In this document: piece after piece, positions 7,895-19,653 of the stretch
Layout: each line of letters begins with the position of its first letter
How positions within the stretch are numbered: position 1 is the first letter of the stretch
From: an uncultured Lactobacillaceae bacterium
Lineage (GTDB): Bacteria; Bacillota; Bacilli; Lactobacillales; Lactobacillaceae
Assembly: GCA_945285405.1 (NCBI GenBank)
Contig: CALYQJ010000004.1
Span: forward strand, 1 to 64,000
Direction: 5' to 3'
Length of the DNA: 64,000 nucleotides
The notes under the pieces: model-generated
The model's database searches: none
The model's input: the letters and a program-made list of their open reading frames with translations, nothing else
What the model was told of the DNA's origin: nothing
Program-made: the position numbers and the translations under genes

Positions 7895-8640
7895 CTTTTA
7901 TTACTACTTTTTTTAATTTTTTACAAAGAAATAATTTTCAGTCAAGCAAGTAAAATTTTTATCAATACTAATTTAATGGAACTTAAATAGTAGTCATGCT
8001 AAAATTATTTTTTGAGAGAACTAACGATGTTAAAATCATCGCGTTGTCAAATTTTAAAAATTAATCCAAAAAATCTTTTTTATAAATTAATCAAGTAATA
8101 AACCCAACTTGTAATAATATAGAGATTTCGTTTATTTTAAATAAAATAGGAATTAATTGCTAGAATTTACGAATGTATTTTGCTTTTTTAATATTCCTTA
8201 TTTTTATTAAAAATTAAAGAAGACTTGCCAAATCAGATAAGTAAAATCTTACTAAAGTCAAGTTTATTTTAATAGTGACAATCGCCATTAGAATTGATAA
8301 AAATCATTTCAAAATCGTTAAACTCTTAACCCCAAAAAGTGATCCCATTCATCCTGCTAATTAACATTTAAAGTACTCAAAATCTATTTTTAGGTAAAAA
8401 ATTTGAAGGACAATGTTCCTATACAGCGAAAAATATTTAACTCAACTACACTTTAATTCAAACTTTCTTTAAACTAAGTAAGTACATGGATTGATAATTT
8501 TACAATTAATAATCTTATTACAGGCAATTGTAAATCAAAGTTAAAAATACTCTACCTTAATAAGATTGATTTAACTAAAACTACTTAATCCTATCAATAA
8601 AACAGGTTTAATTATGGATCCTTTACATCATCCAGTTTTA
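7895..8640. other. long gene-free AT-rich region
   Basis: About 750 bp between the structured RNA promoter and the sugar-phosphate kinase. It has dense stops in all six frames and no ORF with a ribosome binding site or recognisable protein remnant. It presumably contains the kinase promoter. It may be remains of a deleted gene, but nothing in it supports a specific identity. Confidence 0.4.
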
Positions 8641-8658
8641 ATTAATAAAGGAGAAAAA

Positions 8659-9570
8659 ATGATTTATACAATTACGGCTAATCCGTCAATGGATTATGTT
8701 TTAAATCTTGAAAAATTTAATCTTGGCGAGATTAATCGCACTGGAAAAGCTTACACTTTTGCCGGTGGTAAAGGAATTAACGTTTCCCGAGTTCTAGGAT
8801 ATCTAGGTATAAATTCTATTGCTTTAGGTTTTATCGGTGGTTCAGCTGGTGATTTTATTCAAAACTCAATTACCAGCCAAGGAATCCACAGTAAACTTAC
8901 CTCAATCAAAGATAACACCAGAATTAATGTAAAAATAAAAGCCGAAAGTGAAACTGAGATAAATGGCTTAGGTCCACAAATTACTCAAGATGAGATTGAC
9001 GAGTTTATGAGTAATTTTTCAATGCTTACTCCTGAAGATATCGTAGTAGCTGCCGGTTCAGTACCTCCAGCTCTAGGAAAAAATTTCTATCAAAATTTAG
9101 TAAAAACAGTTGTTAATCGTCAAGCTCAATTTGTTATTGATACAACTGGTCAAGCTTTATTAGACATTTTACCTAGTCATCCTTTGTTAGTAAAACCCAA
9201 TAACCATGAATTAGCCGAAATGTTTAATGTTTCTTTTAATGGAACTGATGATATTGTATATTATGGTAAAAAGCTATTAAATAAAGGTGCAAAATACGTA
9301 ATTGTTTCTATGGGGGGCGATGGTGCTATCTTAATTACTCCAGAACAAATTTATCAATCAGTGCCGGTCAATATTTCAGTTAAAAATTCAGTCGGAGCTG
9401 GAGATTCCATGGTTGCTGGTTTTGTTGGGACTTATGAACAAAGCCATGATCTTTTAGCTGCATTTAAAATGGGATTAGCTTGTGGTGCCGCAACTGCTTC
9501 TTCTGAAGATCTGGGCAAAGCAGACTTAATTAATGAAATTTTAGAAAATATTCAAGTTAACAAAATTTAA
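8659..9570 (+). CDS. PfkB-family 1-phosphofructokinase / tagatose-6-phosphate kinase
   Basis: Phosphorylates a sugar phosphate (fructose-1-P to fructose-1,6-bisphosphate, or tagatose-6-P). 303 residues with the two PfkB signatures: GGKGINVSRVL near residue 37 and the anion-hole/catalytic motif VGAGDSMVAGF near residue 250. The ATG at 8659 has AAAGGAG 7-8 nt upstream; an upstream in-frame ATG at 8614 lacks a site. FruK would complement the fructose PTS at the left edge of the window, 6.5 kb away, but the kinase is not in that operon. The FruK versus LacC distinction cannot be made safely by eye. Confidence 0.85.
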   Translation: MIYTITANPSMDYVLNLEKFNLGEINRTGKAYTFAGGKGINVSRVLGYLGINSIALGFIGGSAGDFIQNSITSQGIHSKLTSIKDNTRINVKIKAESETEINGLGPQITQDEIDEFMSNFSMLTPEDIVVAAGSVPPALGKNFYQNLVKTVVNRQAQFVIDTTGQALLDILPSHPLLVKPNNHELAEMFNVSFNGTDDIVYYGKKLLNKGAKYVIVSMGGDGAILITPEQIYQSVPVNISVKNSVGAGDSMVAGFVGTYEQSHDLLAAFKMGLACGAATASSEDLGKADLINEILENIQVNKI

Positions 9571-9593
9571 TTAAAAAAATTTACAAAATTATT

Positions 9594-9629
9594 GAGAGCC
9601 AGAAGTTAAACTTTTCTTGCTCTTTTTTA
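9594..9629 (+). terminator. terminator after the PfkB kinase
   Basis: GAGAGC...GCTCTT stem with an inner AGAAGT/ACTTTTCT arm, followed by TTTTTTATT. Confidence 0.65.
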
Positions 9630-9672
9630 TTCCTTCAATTATGATAAATTTAATAGAGGAGTAATAGTAATA

Positions 9673-10086
9673 ATGATTAGTATAATCTTAGTAACCCATG
9701 GAAAAATGGCCGCTGGTATCAAGGATGCTGCTGAAATTATTTTCGGTCCCCAAACGAATTTATATACAGTTAGCTATACTCCAAATATTGGACCGACAGA
9801 ATTAGAAGAAGAAGTTAAAGAAACAATTAAACTTTGTTCAACCCAAAATCAAATCCTTTTTATAGCTGATATTTTCGGAGGTTCACCTTATAATATTGCC
9901 GCAACCTTAGTTGCAGCAGATCCTAATAAACGTGCTTTGATTTCAGGTTTAAATTTATCAATGTTACTTGAAGCTTTTTCTGGTAGACTAACTTATCATG
10001 ATGTAAATCAACTCACAAATTATTTGGTTAAAATTAGTCGATCAGCAATTAAGAAATACGATCCTAATATTCAGATTAAAATGTAA
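9673..10086 (+). CDS. stand-alone PTS mannose-family EIIA
   Basis: 137-residue EIIA-Man domain. Phosphate from HPr would be carried on His9 in ILVTHGKMAAG; IADIFGGSPYNIA is the second family signature. No mannose-family IIB, IIC or IID gene follows, so the protein must serve a system encoded elsewhere or act as a regulatory phosphoprotein. Sigma-54, which drives levanase/mannose PTS operons through LevR/ManR activators in Firmicutes, is encoded elsewhere in this window at 39024. GAGGAG lies about 12 nt upstream of the ATG, a long spacing. Separated from the kinase before it by a terminator. Confidence 0.9.
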   Translation: MISIILVTHGKMAAGIKDAAEIIFGPQTNLYTVSYTPNIGPTELEEEVKETIKLCSTQNQILFIADIFGGSPYNIAATLVAADPNKRALISGLNLSMLLEAFSGRLTYHDVNQLTNYLVKISRSAIKKYDPNIQIKM

Positions 10087-10150
10087 ATAACTAATTATTT
10101 TAAATTCTGTTTATCTTTCTTAAAAAGCAAATTTATTAAAGGATTTAATT

Positions 10151-10900
10151 ATGAACACTTATCATCGACCTCCAAGAAAAAATAAAAAATACTATCCCCT
10201 AATTATACTTTCTTTAATAATTACAGCTTGTACAATAATTATTTTAATTTTAGTGGTTCAATTAAAAAATATCTCTAATAAACCGCAAAAAAGTTATCAA
10301 ACTAGTACCGTACAATCTTTTAAACCTAGAAAAGTTGTTAGTAAATTAAAATCTTCTAATTCAACAACGAGTTCAACTAAACCTTACGTTCCTAGTAAGA
10401 CACAAAGCAGTGTAAATTCAAAAATTAATCCGAATAAAACTCCTACATCGGTTGAAATTACAGATATTAGCAAATATGCTAAATTAAATGGTGAGTATTT
10501 TGAAAATAATAACAATCATAGTGCTCCAGCAATATTAGACTTTAATCAACGAATTTTAAAAATAATTCCCACACCCGCAGTACCTTTAACAACTTATACT
10601 TTTAAAAAGGTTTTATTACATCCGGACGGTAGTATTGTAATTAACGTTAATAATCCAAATGTTGGAGATAGCATTAAAAACCTCAGTATTTTACTTGCTC
10701 CAGCTGGAATTGCTATTAAACAAAACTGGCAAACTGGTGAACAAATTAACGATATTACCGATAAAAGTTTTAACCGATTTAGTTTAGCCAATTCGATAAA
10801 TGGCGGTAAAACTTTTAAAATGGATGCTGCTTATAACTTATTTAGTGATGATAATTCTGATCATTATCAAAGCACAATATATTATGCTAAAAGCAAATAG
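10151..10900 (+). CDS. membrane-anchored extracellular protein of unknown function
   Basis: 249 residues. A basic N-terminus (RPPRKNKKYY) precedes one hydrophobic segment at about residues 16-38; a Ser/Thr/Lys-rich linker (about 45-95) follows, then a compact C-terminal domain with LNGEYFENN..., ILDFNQRIL, and LLHPDGSIVINVNNPNVGD. This is the layout of an uncleaved signal-anchor with an external domain. The domain resembles small LAB surface domains of the DUF6287 kind, but I am not certain. AAAGG lies 8 nt before the ATG. No operon partner; ends near the bidirectional terminator at 11039. Confidence 0.7.
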   Translation: MNTYHRPPRKNKKYYPLIILSLIITACTIIILILVVQLKNISNKPQKSYQTSTVQSFKPRKVVSKLKSSNSTTSSTKPYVPSKTQSSVNSKINPNKTPTSVEITDISKYAKLNGEYFENNNNHSAPAILDFNQRILKIIPTPAVPLTTYTFKKVLLHPDGSIVINVNNPNVGDSIKNLSILLAPAGIAIKQNWQTGEQINDITDKSFNRFSLANSINGGKTFKMDAAYNLFSDDNSDHYQSTIYYAKSK

Positions 10901-11038
10901 ATTTTTATACTAAAATATACTTAAAAAAACGTCTAAAAGAAGTAAAAATTCTTAAAAATCAAAGTTAATATTTAGAACTATTATTTAACTTAAAAATAGC
11001 TATATATTAAAGAAGCCAATGGATGACTTTATAAATTA

Positions 11039-11075
11039 AAAACTGCTACTAATTTTTAGTAGCAGTTTTCTTTTT
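11039..11075. terminator. bidirectional terminator between convergent genes
   Basis: AAAACTGCTACT / AGTAGCAGTTTT, 12-bp stem, flanked by A-run and T-run; serves the anchored protein gene on the plus strand and the rhamnosidase gene on the minus strand. Confidence 0.85.
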
Positions 11076-11095
11076 ACATTTTTTACATAATATTA

Positions 11096-13888
11096 TTAAC
11101 AATCTTTACCTATATAAGTTTTTTGTAATAATTTTTCAATTTTCTGAAGATGATCAGAACTAATGTTCAGCTTAGGGATTGTTAAAACTAATTTAGATAT
11201 CGACAATTGTTTCATTTCCGCACTAAGTTCATTAGGAAGTTGATGTAAAATTGGATCGATTTTCGCTATTTCTTTAACCAATTGCTGATCTTTTAAAATA
11301 TCACCAATTGGTGTATCAACCCGATAGCGAATTAAATAATCTTCAGTAGGTTGATAACTTAATTCATAATTTCCCGCATTTAAATTGATTTGATCAGTAG
11401 ATAATTGTTTTTGATTTACTAATATTAATTGTTTTTGAGAGCGAGGTAAAGTAACTTTCAATTTTAACCCAAAAGGAATTTGCAAATGAATTTTGATAGT
11501 ATGTTTAGCATCTGTTTCTAATGCATAGGCAACTTTTAAATCACCATAAGGTGTATTAAAACTTCCTTCAACTTGAGATATCCGATAATCAAATTGAGGT
11601 GCAAAATTTACTTCTGAGAAACCTGGAAGATGATTACCAATTCCTAAAATATACTGGTAAGCCCAATCCATGACTGCTCCCATACTATAATGATTTAATG
11701 AATTCATCCCATCTGGATTCATAGATCCATTGGGTAGAATTGAATTCCAACGCTCCCAAATAGTAGTTGCTCCTAATTTAACCTCATAAAGCCAACTAGG
11801 ATAATCCGTATTTAAAAATAGCTTTATTGCTAATTCATGTTGTCCAAAGCGAGATAGTACCCTACAAAGATAAGGCGTTCCCACAAACCCTGTTGTTAAA
11901 TGATCATGATCTCGATGAATTCGTTTAACTAAATCATTAACAGTTCTTAAACGATATTTAGGTTTAACCAAATCAAATTGCAAAGCCAAAATATATCCAG
12001 TTTGAGTATCAAGCGCTAATCGACCATTAGGGGTAATGTATTCTGCTTGAATTGCTTCTTTAATTTTTTGTGCTTTGGATAAATATTTTTTTGCTTGCTG
12101 AGGATAATGAAGTATTTGAGCTGTTTTTCCAACAATCCAACTCGAGTAATAATAATAAATTGATGCAATATAATTGCTATCGGTTTTTCCAAAAGGTAAA
12201 TCTGAATCTGGAGCATCTAAAGCTAACCAATCACCAAATTGAAAAGGGGCAATCCATAAATCTGTTTTTTGTGTGTTTTTAGTAATCCATTCAACCCAAG
12301 AGATCATTGCTTCAAAATTTTGTCTTAAAATTGCCGGATCATTGGTCATTTGATACATTACCCAAGGAATAATTGTAGCGGCATCACCCCAAACAGCAGT
12401 GCCACCATCATTTTGCCCCATTGAAGGTGCATACATTGGTACTTTACCATGAAGGCGCTTTTGTTCAATAAGAAGGTCATATGAATATTTTTTAAAAAAT
12501 GCATAAACGTCAAAATTATATGCCGCTGTTGGACAAAATATTTCTGCATCTCCCGTCCAACCAAGCCTCTCATCACGTTGTGGACAATCTGTAGGAACAT
12601 CAAAAAAATTACTTTTCTGACCCCATATAACATTATCAAATAATCGATTTACTAAAGGCTGATTAGTGATAATCTTTCCAGTTCGATTAATATCAGAAAA
12701 AATTACTGCTGCTTTGAAATCAGCAATATTTAAAGGTATTGAATTTCCTGTAATCTTTACATAACGATAACCAAAATAGGTAAAATGTGGATGTACCCAA
12801 TGTGGTTTGCCATCAGAATTATAAACAAAAGCTGCACGCGCTAAACGTAAGTTTTTTCGATAAAAATTACCCTTTTGTAGCACTTCACCAAATTCAAAAG
12901 TTACTTTAGTTCCTCGTGAAAATCGATTATAAAATTCAAGCCAACCAGCTTGATTTTGTCCAAAATCTAGTACTTGTTCACCTTTAGGGGTAATGATTAG
13001 CTTTATAACATCTAATCTTTCTTTAATTTTCAAAGGTAAACTCAAACGATCTTTAAGAATGGTTTTATCATGATTTATTTCAATTGCACTTTGCCAATTC
13101 GTCGGAACAATAGTTTGGTCTAAATCTTCACCATAATAAATTGATGATTTTGTAATTGATCCGGAAGTTGTTTGCCAAGAGTTATCAGTTAAAATAACTT
13201 CGTGAGTCCCATCCTGGTATTCTAAATGGTATTCTCCAATAGCTAATTGTTGATCACCATAAATATTAGATTTACCACCGTCAAAGCCATAATTCCCTTT
13301 ATACCAACCATCACCACAAGAAATCAAAAGTTCATGTTTTCCAACAGTTAAAAAATTGGTTAAATCATAAGTTTGAACTTGTACCCATTGATCATAGGCA
13401 GTAACACCTGGTGCTAAATATTCATTACCAATTTTTTTGCCATCAATATAAGCTTCATAAACACCCAAACCGGTTAAATATCCACGGGCTTGTTTAAGAG
13501 GCTTTTTTATAGTAATTTTTTTGCGAAATAAAGTATTGGCAATATTTTTTTGTCTATGACCAATCCAAAATGCTTTAAAAGGTTCTGTCATTTTCCCGGT
13601 TTCAAAAAAAGAAGTACCCCTGATAATCTCTTGATTATTTCGTACTAAAATCAAAATTCGATAGCATTGGCGCGACTTTAACTTTAAATTAACATCAAAA
13701 TAATTATTGGGAAATTCCAGCCAGGAACTTTGCCAACAAAAATGTTTTGAATTTATTTCATAAATTATCAGTTTTTTTTGAACTTTTTCCCATTTCGAAG
13801 ATTGTATTTTAAAACTTATTCTTAAATCAGTAAGTTGAAATCCTAATGGCTCTTTTAAATGATTAACACGTATTTCAGTTATTTTCAC
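11096..13888 (-). CDS. alpha-L-rhamnosidase (GH78), cytoplasmic
   Basis: Releases terminal alpha-L-rhamnose from glycosides such as plant flavonoid rhamnoglucosides. 930 residues; no signal peptide, so it acts on imported substrate. N-terminal beta-sandwich domains (to about residue 400) precede the (alpha/alpha)6 barrel. The GH78 signature DCPQRDERLGWTGDAE is at 434-449 with the catalytic-region acids; GATTIWERWNS and GMNSLNHYSMGA follow. A C-terminal extension of about 70 residues after the last beta domain matches nothing I recognise. GTG start at 13888. Gene lies 12 bp after the GH3 gene, forming a two-gene operon. It is a diverged paralogue of the GH78 at 19654. Confidence 0.93.
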   Translation of the reverse strand: MKITEIRVNHLKEPLGFQLTDLRISFKIQSSKWEKVQKKLIIYEINSKHFCWQSSWLEFPNNYFDVNLKLKSRQCYRILILVRNNQEIIRGTSFFETGKMTEPFKAFWIGHRQKNIANTLFRKKITIKKPLKQARGYLTGLGVYEAYIDGKKIGNEYLAPGVTAYDQWVQVQTYDLTNFLTVGKHELLISCGDGWYKGNYGFDGGKSNIYGDQQLAIGEYHLEYQDGTHEVILTDNSWQTTSGSITKSSIYYGEDLDQTIVPTNWQSAIEINHDKTILKDRLSLPLKIKERLDVIKLIITPKGEQVLDFGQNQAGWLEFYNRFSRGTKVTFEFGEVLQKGNFYRKNLRLARAAFVYNSDGKPHWVHPHFTYFGYRYVKITGNSIPLNIADFKAAVIFSDINRTGKIITNQPLVNRLFDNVIWGQKSNFFDVPTDCPQRDERLGWTGDAEIFCPTAAYNFDVYAFFKKYSYDLLIEQKRLHGKVPMYAPSMGQNDGGTAVWGDAATIIPWVMYQMTNDPAILRQNFEAMISWVEWITKNTQKTDLWIAPFQFGDWLALDAPDSDLPFGKTDSNYIASIYYYYSSWIVGKTAQILHYPQQAKKYLSKAQKIKEAIQAEYITPNGRLALDTQTGYILALQFDLVKPKYRLRTVNDLVKRIHRDHDHLTTGFVGTPYLCRVLSRFGQHELAIKLFLNTDYPSWLYEVKLGATTIWERWNSILPNGSMNPDGMNSLNHYSMGAVMDWAYQYILGIGNHLPGFSEVNFAPQFDYRISQVEGSFNTPYGDLKVAYALETDAKHTIKIHLQIPFGLKLKVTLPRSQKQLILVNQKQLSTDQINLNAGNYELSYQPTEDYLIRYRVDTPIGDILKDQQLVKEIAKIDPILHQLPNELSAEMKQLSISKLVLTIPKLNISSDHLQKIEKLLQKTYIGKDC

Positions 13889-13900
13889 AATTTATACTTT

Positions 13901-15592
13901 CTATAACTTAGCTCGGAAATCGCCACAAAATGGATCAATAGGACTAATTCCGTTAAAAGGTTCACGTCCCATCAATTTATCGATAACCGCTGTAATACTT
14001 GCAGGATTTCCTGTATAAGCATTGACAAAAGTTGAAATATCAGGAACATCAAATAAATGATAAGGATTAGCCATTGATACAAAAACGGTCGGAATATCTC
14101 TTAAAAACCAGGGAGCATCTGCTGCCATTAAATGAACCCAATCAAGACGTCTAGTCGTTTGATTACTTGCTGTTTCGACATTAGCAACATATAAAGCTAA
14201 ATCGAATTTTGCTCTTAAATCTTGGACTCCTTCTGAAAATATTTCATGCATGTCTAAATGTTTCCGATCAAAAAGTTGCACCTGAAAACCTTGATCTTTT
14301 AATTTTTGAATAAATAAATTACTAACTAGACCACCTTCTTTAAAACCACCATCATTATGATCACCTAAAATAACTAAACGTAAACGCGGATATTTTTCAG
14401 GTGTTAAAGGTAGTAGATGATCTCGATCTTTTACTAAAGTTACCGATTTTTTAGCAATAACTTTAGCAACTGCTTGATGGTTGGTAAAATCCAAATTTAA
14501 TTTTGAATTTGAAGTAATAACTTTATTTTCTAACAATAATCCTTGAGCCATTTTAGTACCTAAAATGCGACTTACAGCCTCATTAACACGCTCAATTGTA
14601 ATAATCCCCCGTTTAATAGCAGTTCTAATATATTGATAATCTTCATCAATATTTTTATTAAAAAGGATCATATCAATACCTGCATTAATTGTCATTGGTA
14701 ATAAATCTTGGCGTTTAGCTGCAGTATTATAACCTAACATCGGAGTTGCATCAGTGATTGCTAATCCTTGAAAATTTAACTTTTGGCGCAATAAACCATT
14801 AATCAATAAAGATGAAGTTGAAGCTGGCCTTAGTTCTTGATCTTTTATATTTGGATTTAATTTTTTTTCCCATGCTGGTTGCATAATATGGGCAATCATT
14901 ATTGCCGGAATTCCTTGATTAATAAACTGCTGATAAATTTTACCGTAGCTTTGATTCCAATCAGTAGTAGACAATGAGTTAATAGAGCTTAATAAATGTT
15001 GATCTCGTTCATCAACACCATCGCCTGGAAAATGTTTAATCACAGGAATTATACCTTGAGATTTAAAACCTTTAGTTTCAGCCTCACTCATAGATAAAAC
15101 TCTTTGCAAACTACTACCAAAAGTTCGAGTATTCATAATTGGATTACGAAAATTCAAATCTAGATCAACAATAGGAGCAAATGCCATATTTCCTCCCACT
15201 TGTTTAGCTTCAGCACCTCCAATTTTTCCTAATTCAAAGGCATAACTTGGATCATCGGTAGCGGCAATTTGTAATGGGTTCCCTACCCATGTACCTTCTT
15301 TTAATAAACCGTTACCTCCAGATTCCAAATTAGCTGCAATAAATAAAGGAACCTCACTATAATTTTGGGCTGAATTGATTTCATTAATAATTTTTAAAGC
15401 ATTATCTGGACGATACATAATCCCACCAGGCTGATATCTAGAAATAAATTCTTCAATATTTGCTTCATCAGGCCCAATTATAAAGAATAATTGTCCAATT
15501 TTAGCTTCTAATGACATTTTCTCTACCATATTTTTAACTTGCTTAACTTGTTTTTGACTTAAAAAATATGGTGCTTGGGTTAAATCAAGCAT
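13901..15592 (-). CDS. GH3 family glycoside hydrolase
   Basis: Retaining beta-glycosidase of 563 residues with an N-terminal TIM barrel and a C-terminal alpha/beta domain. The GH3 signature region reads VIKHFPGDGVDERDQH, where NagZ-type enzymes have KHFPGHG...D-x-H: the Asp/His pair DQH is kept while the histidine after KHFPG is Asp. The nucleophile is probably the Asp in LAITDATPMLGY. Sequence style is nearest the NagZ/beta-N-acetylhexosaminidase branch, but the location upstream of a rhamnosidase and beside a beta-glucoside locus suggests a beta-glucosidase role. No signal peptide. GGAGG lies 6 nt before the ATG. Divergent from the AraC regulator at 15726. Confidence 0.85.
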   Translation of the reverse strand: MLDLTQAPYFLSQKQVKQVKNMVEKMSLEAKIGQLFFIIGPDEANIEEFISRYQPGGIMYRPDNALKIINEINSAQNYSEVPLFIAANLESGGNGLLKEGTWVGNPLQIAATDDPSYAFELGKIGGAEAKQVGGNMAFAPIVDLDLNFRNPIMNTRTFGSSLQRVLSMSEAETKGFKSQGIIPVIKHFPGDGVDERDQHLLSSINSLSTTDWNQSYGKIYQQFINQGIPAIMIAHIMQPAWEKKLNPNIKDQELRPASTSSLLINGLLRQKLNFQGLAITDATPMLGYNTAAKRQDLLPMTINAGIDMILFNKNIDEDYQYIRTAIKRGIITIERVNEAVSRILGTKMAQGLLLENKVITSNSKLNLDFTNHQAVAKVIAKKSVTLVKDRDHLLPLTPEKYPRLRLVILGDHNDGGFKEGGLVSNLFIQKLKDQGFQVQLFDRKHLDMHEIFSEGVQDLRAKFDLALYVANVETASNQTTRRLDWVHLMAADAPWFLRDIPTVFVSMANPYHLFDVPDISTFVNAYTGNPASITAVIDKLMGREPFNGISPIDPFCGDFRAKL

Positions 15593-15675
15593 TTACTTCC
15601 TCCAATTTTCATATTTGCATCATCGATATAAAATTAGTTTAAATTATTTATCTTTTTTAAACTATGTTGAAAAGA

Positions 15676-15681
15676 TATAAT
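15676..15681 (+). promoter_or_regulatory. -10 element of the AraC regulator gene
   Basis: Perfect TATAAT in the 133-bp divergent gap between GH3 and the regulator; the -35 position is T-rich without a clear match, suggesting activation by a bound regulator. Confidence 0.35.
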
Positions 15682-15725
15682 ATTAGTGTTCATATTACAG
15701 AATAGAATTGTTAGGAAATTAAAAA

Positions 15726-16736
15726 ATGTATCCAGAAATTCTTGAGCAATTAAGAAAAAAAAATCGTCCTCGTGATTGGAAAAGTCTAGAACCAACAATG
15801 GAACCACTTCAAATAGACAGAATTGAAGATCAACCAGTCTATGAATTTTTCTATACCTTAACCGACTCGCTTGCAATAAATCCTCAAGCTATTGGTATTT
15901 CAGTTCAACCAGTTAAATCACATATTCCATTTCATTTACATAATTATGTTGAATTAACGATCCCTTTATTAGGAAAATGTACCTTAATTACAAAAAAAGA
16001 CAAAATAGATGTAGGACAAAATGATATTGTTATTGTAGGAAATCATACAACACACAAAGTATTACCTATAGAAGAAGGGGCTATTGTAGTAAACATTTCT
16101 TTAAAAGAAGCTACTTTTAGTTCTAACGACTTTGATTTTATGCAGCAAAATGTTTCAAATCAAAGTCTCTCTAACATTTTATTTTTATTACTTTCGAATA
16201 AAAATCTTGGTGAAAATACTTACGCCCTATTTCAAACAGCACATAATTCCCAAGTAATTAATACTTTTTATGATATTCTTCATGAATATTACCATCCTGA
16301 TATTCAAACCAATCAAATAATTAGGCTAGAAATTCTAACACTTTTTGCTCGATTGGTCCGTTCAGTATCTAAAGATAAAAATAAAATTCAAATTCATAAA
16401 CGAGTTTCTGGTAATAACGTCTTAGCATTACTTTTATATATAGAAAAGCATTATGATCATATAACACTTAAAAAAATGGCTCAAAAATTTGGGTTCAATC
16501 CAAATTACTTATCTAATTACTTAAAAAAGCAAACGGGAAAATCTTTTATTGAATTAGTTCATTTACAAAGAATTAATGTTGCTGCTAATTATCTAACCTA
16601 TACTAATGCCCCAATTGAACAAATTGCTTTAAAAATAGGATATGAAAACCCCTCGTATTTTTATAAGATTTTTAAAAAAATAATTAAAGTACTTCCTTCA
16701 GAATATCGTAATCGCTACCAAAATATTAATAAATAA
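15726..16736 (+). CDS. AraC-family transcriptional regulator with cupin sensor
   Basis: 336 residues. The N-terminal half (about 50-160) is a cupin-like sugar-binding fold (IPFHLHNYVELTIPLLGKC); the C-terminal 100 residues hold two helix-turn-helix units typical of AraC/XylS (LKKMAQKFGFNPNYLSNYLKKQTGKSF and IEQIALKIGYENPSYFYKIFKK). Divergent from the GH3-GH78 operon and followed after 138 bp by EIIC and GH1 on the same strand, so it is the probable local activator of both units, responding to a glycoside or its breakdown product. Weak ribosome binding site (TTAGGAAA). Confidence 0.88.
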   Translation: MYPEILEQLRKKNRPRDWKSLEPTMEPLQIDRIEDQPVYEFFYTLTDSLAINPQAIGISVQPVKSHIPFHLHNYVELTIPLLGKCTLITKKDKIDVGQNDIVIVGNHTTHKVLPIEEGAIVVNISLKEATFSSNDFDFMQQNVSNQSLSNILFLLLSNKNLGENTYALFQTAHNSQVINTFYDILHEYYHPDIQTNQIIRLEILTLFARLVRSVSKDKNKIQIHKRVSGNNVLALLLYIEKHYDHITLKKMAQKFGFNPNYLSNYLKKQTGKSFIELVHLQRINVAANYLTYTNAPIEQIALKIGYENPSYFYKIFKKIIKVLPSEYRNRYQNINK

Positions 16737-16801
16737 TAATTAAAAAAATAAAAACTGTAAAATAGCCATACAATTCATTACTTTTGAATATAGAACAATC
16801 A

Positions 16802-16830
16802 TTGACACTTTCTTATACTTTATCTGTTAC
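16802..16830 (+). promoter_or_regulatory. promoter of the EIIC-GH1 operon
   Basis: A perfect TTGACA (16802-16807) is followed after 17 bp by TGTTAC, a poor -10. That imbalance would fit a promoter needing help from the AraC-type regulator encoded just upstream. Confidence 0.4.
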
Positions 16831-16873
16831 TAAGATCATCAAAAATATTAAAAGTATGAAAGGAACATGTACA

Positions 16874-19589
<2,716 letters not shown>

Positions 19590-19597
19590 TTATTTAA

Positions 19598-19634
19598 AAA
19601 AGGACACCATTCTTTCTGAAGGGTGTCCTTTTAC
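19598..19634. terminator. bidirectional terminator
   Basis: AAGGACACC / GGTGTCCTT stem with inner TTC/GAA pairs, flanked by A-run and T-run; lies between the convergent GH1 and GH78 genes. Confidence 0.85.
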
Positions 19635-19653
19635 TATCTTTATATTTCAATTA

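Noticed and set aside
12016..12639. Short opposite- or shifted-frame ORFs inside the GH78 gene
   Set aside because: They overlap the conserved catalytic region of a full-length enzyme and show low-complexity residue use.
13901..15592. Calling the GH3 protein NagZ
   Set aside because: KHFPGDG departs from the NagZ KHFPGHG, and the context is plant glycosides rather than wall recycling; family-level call is safer.
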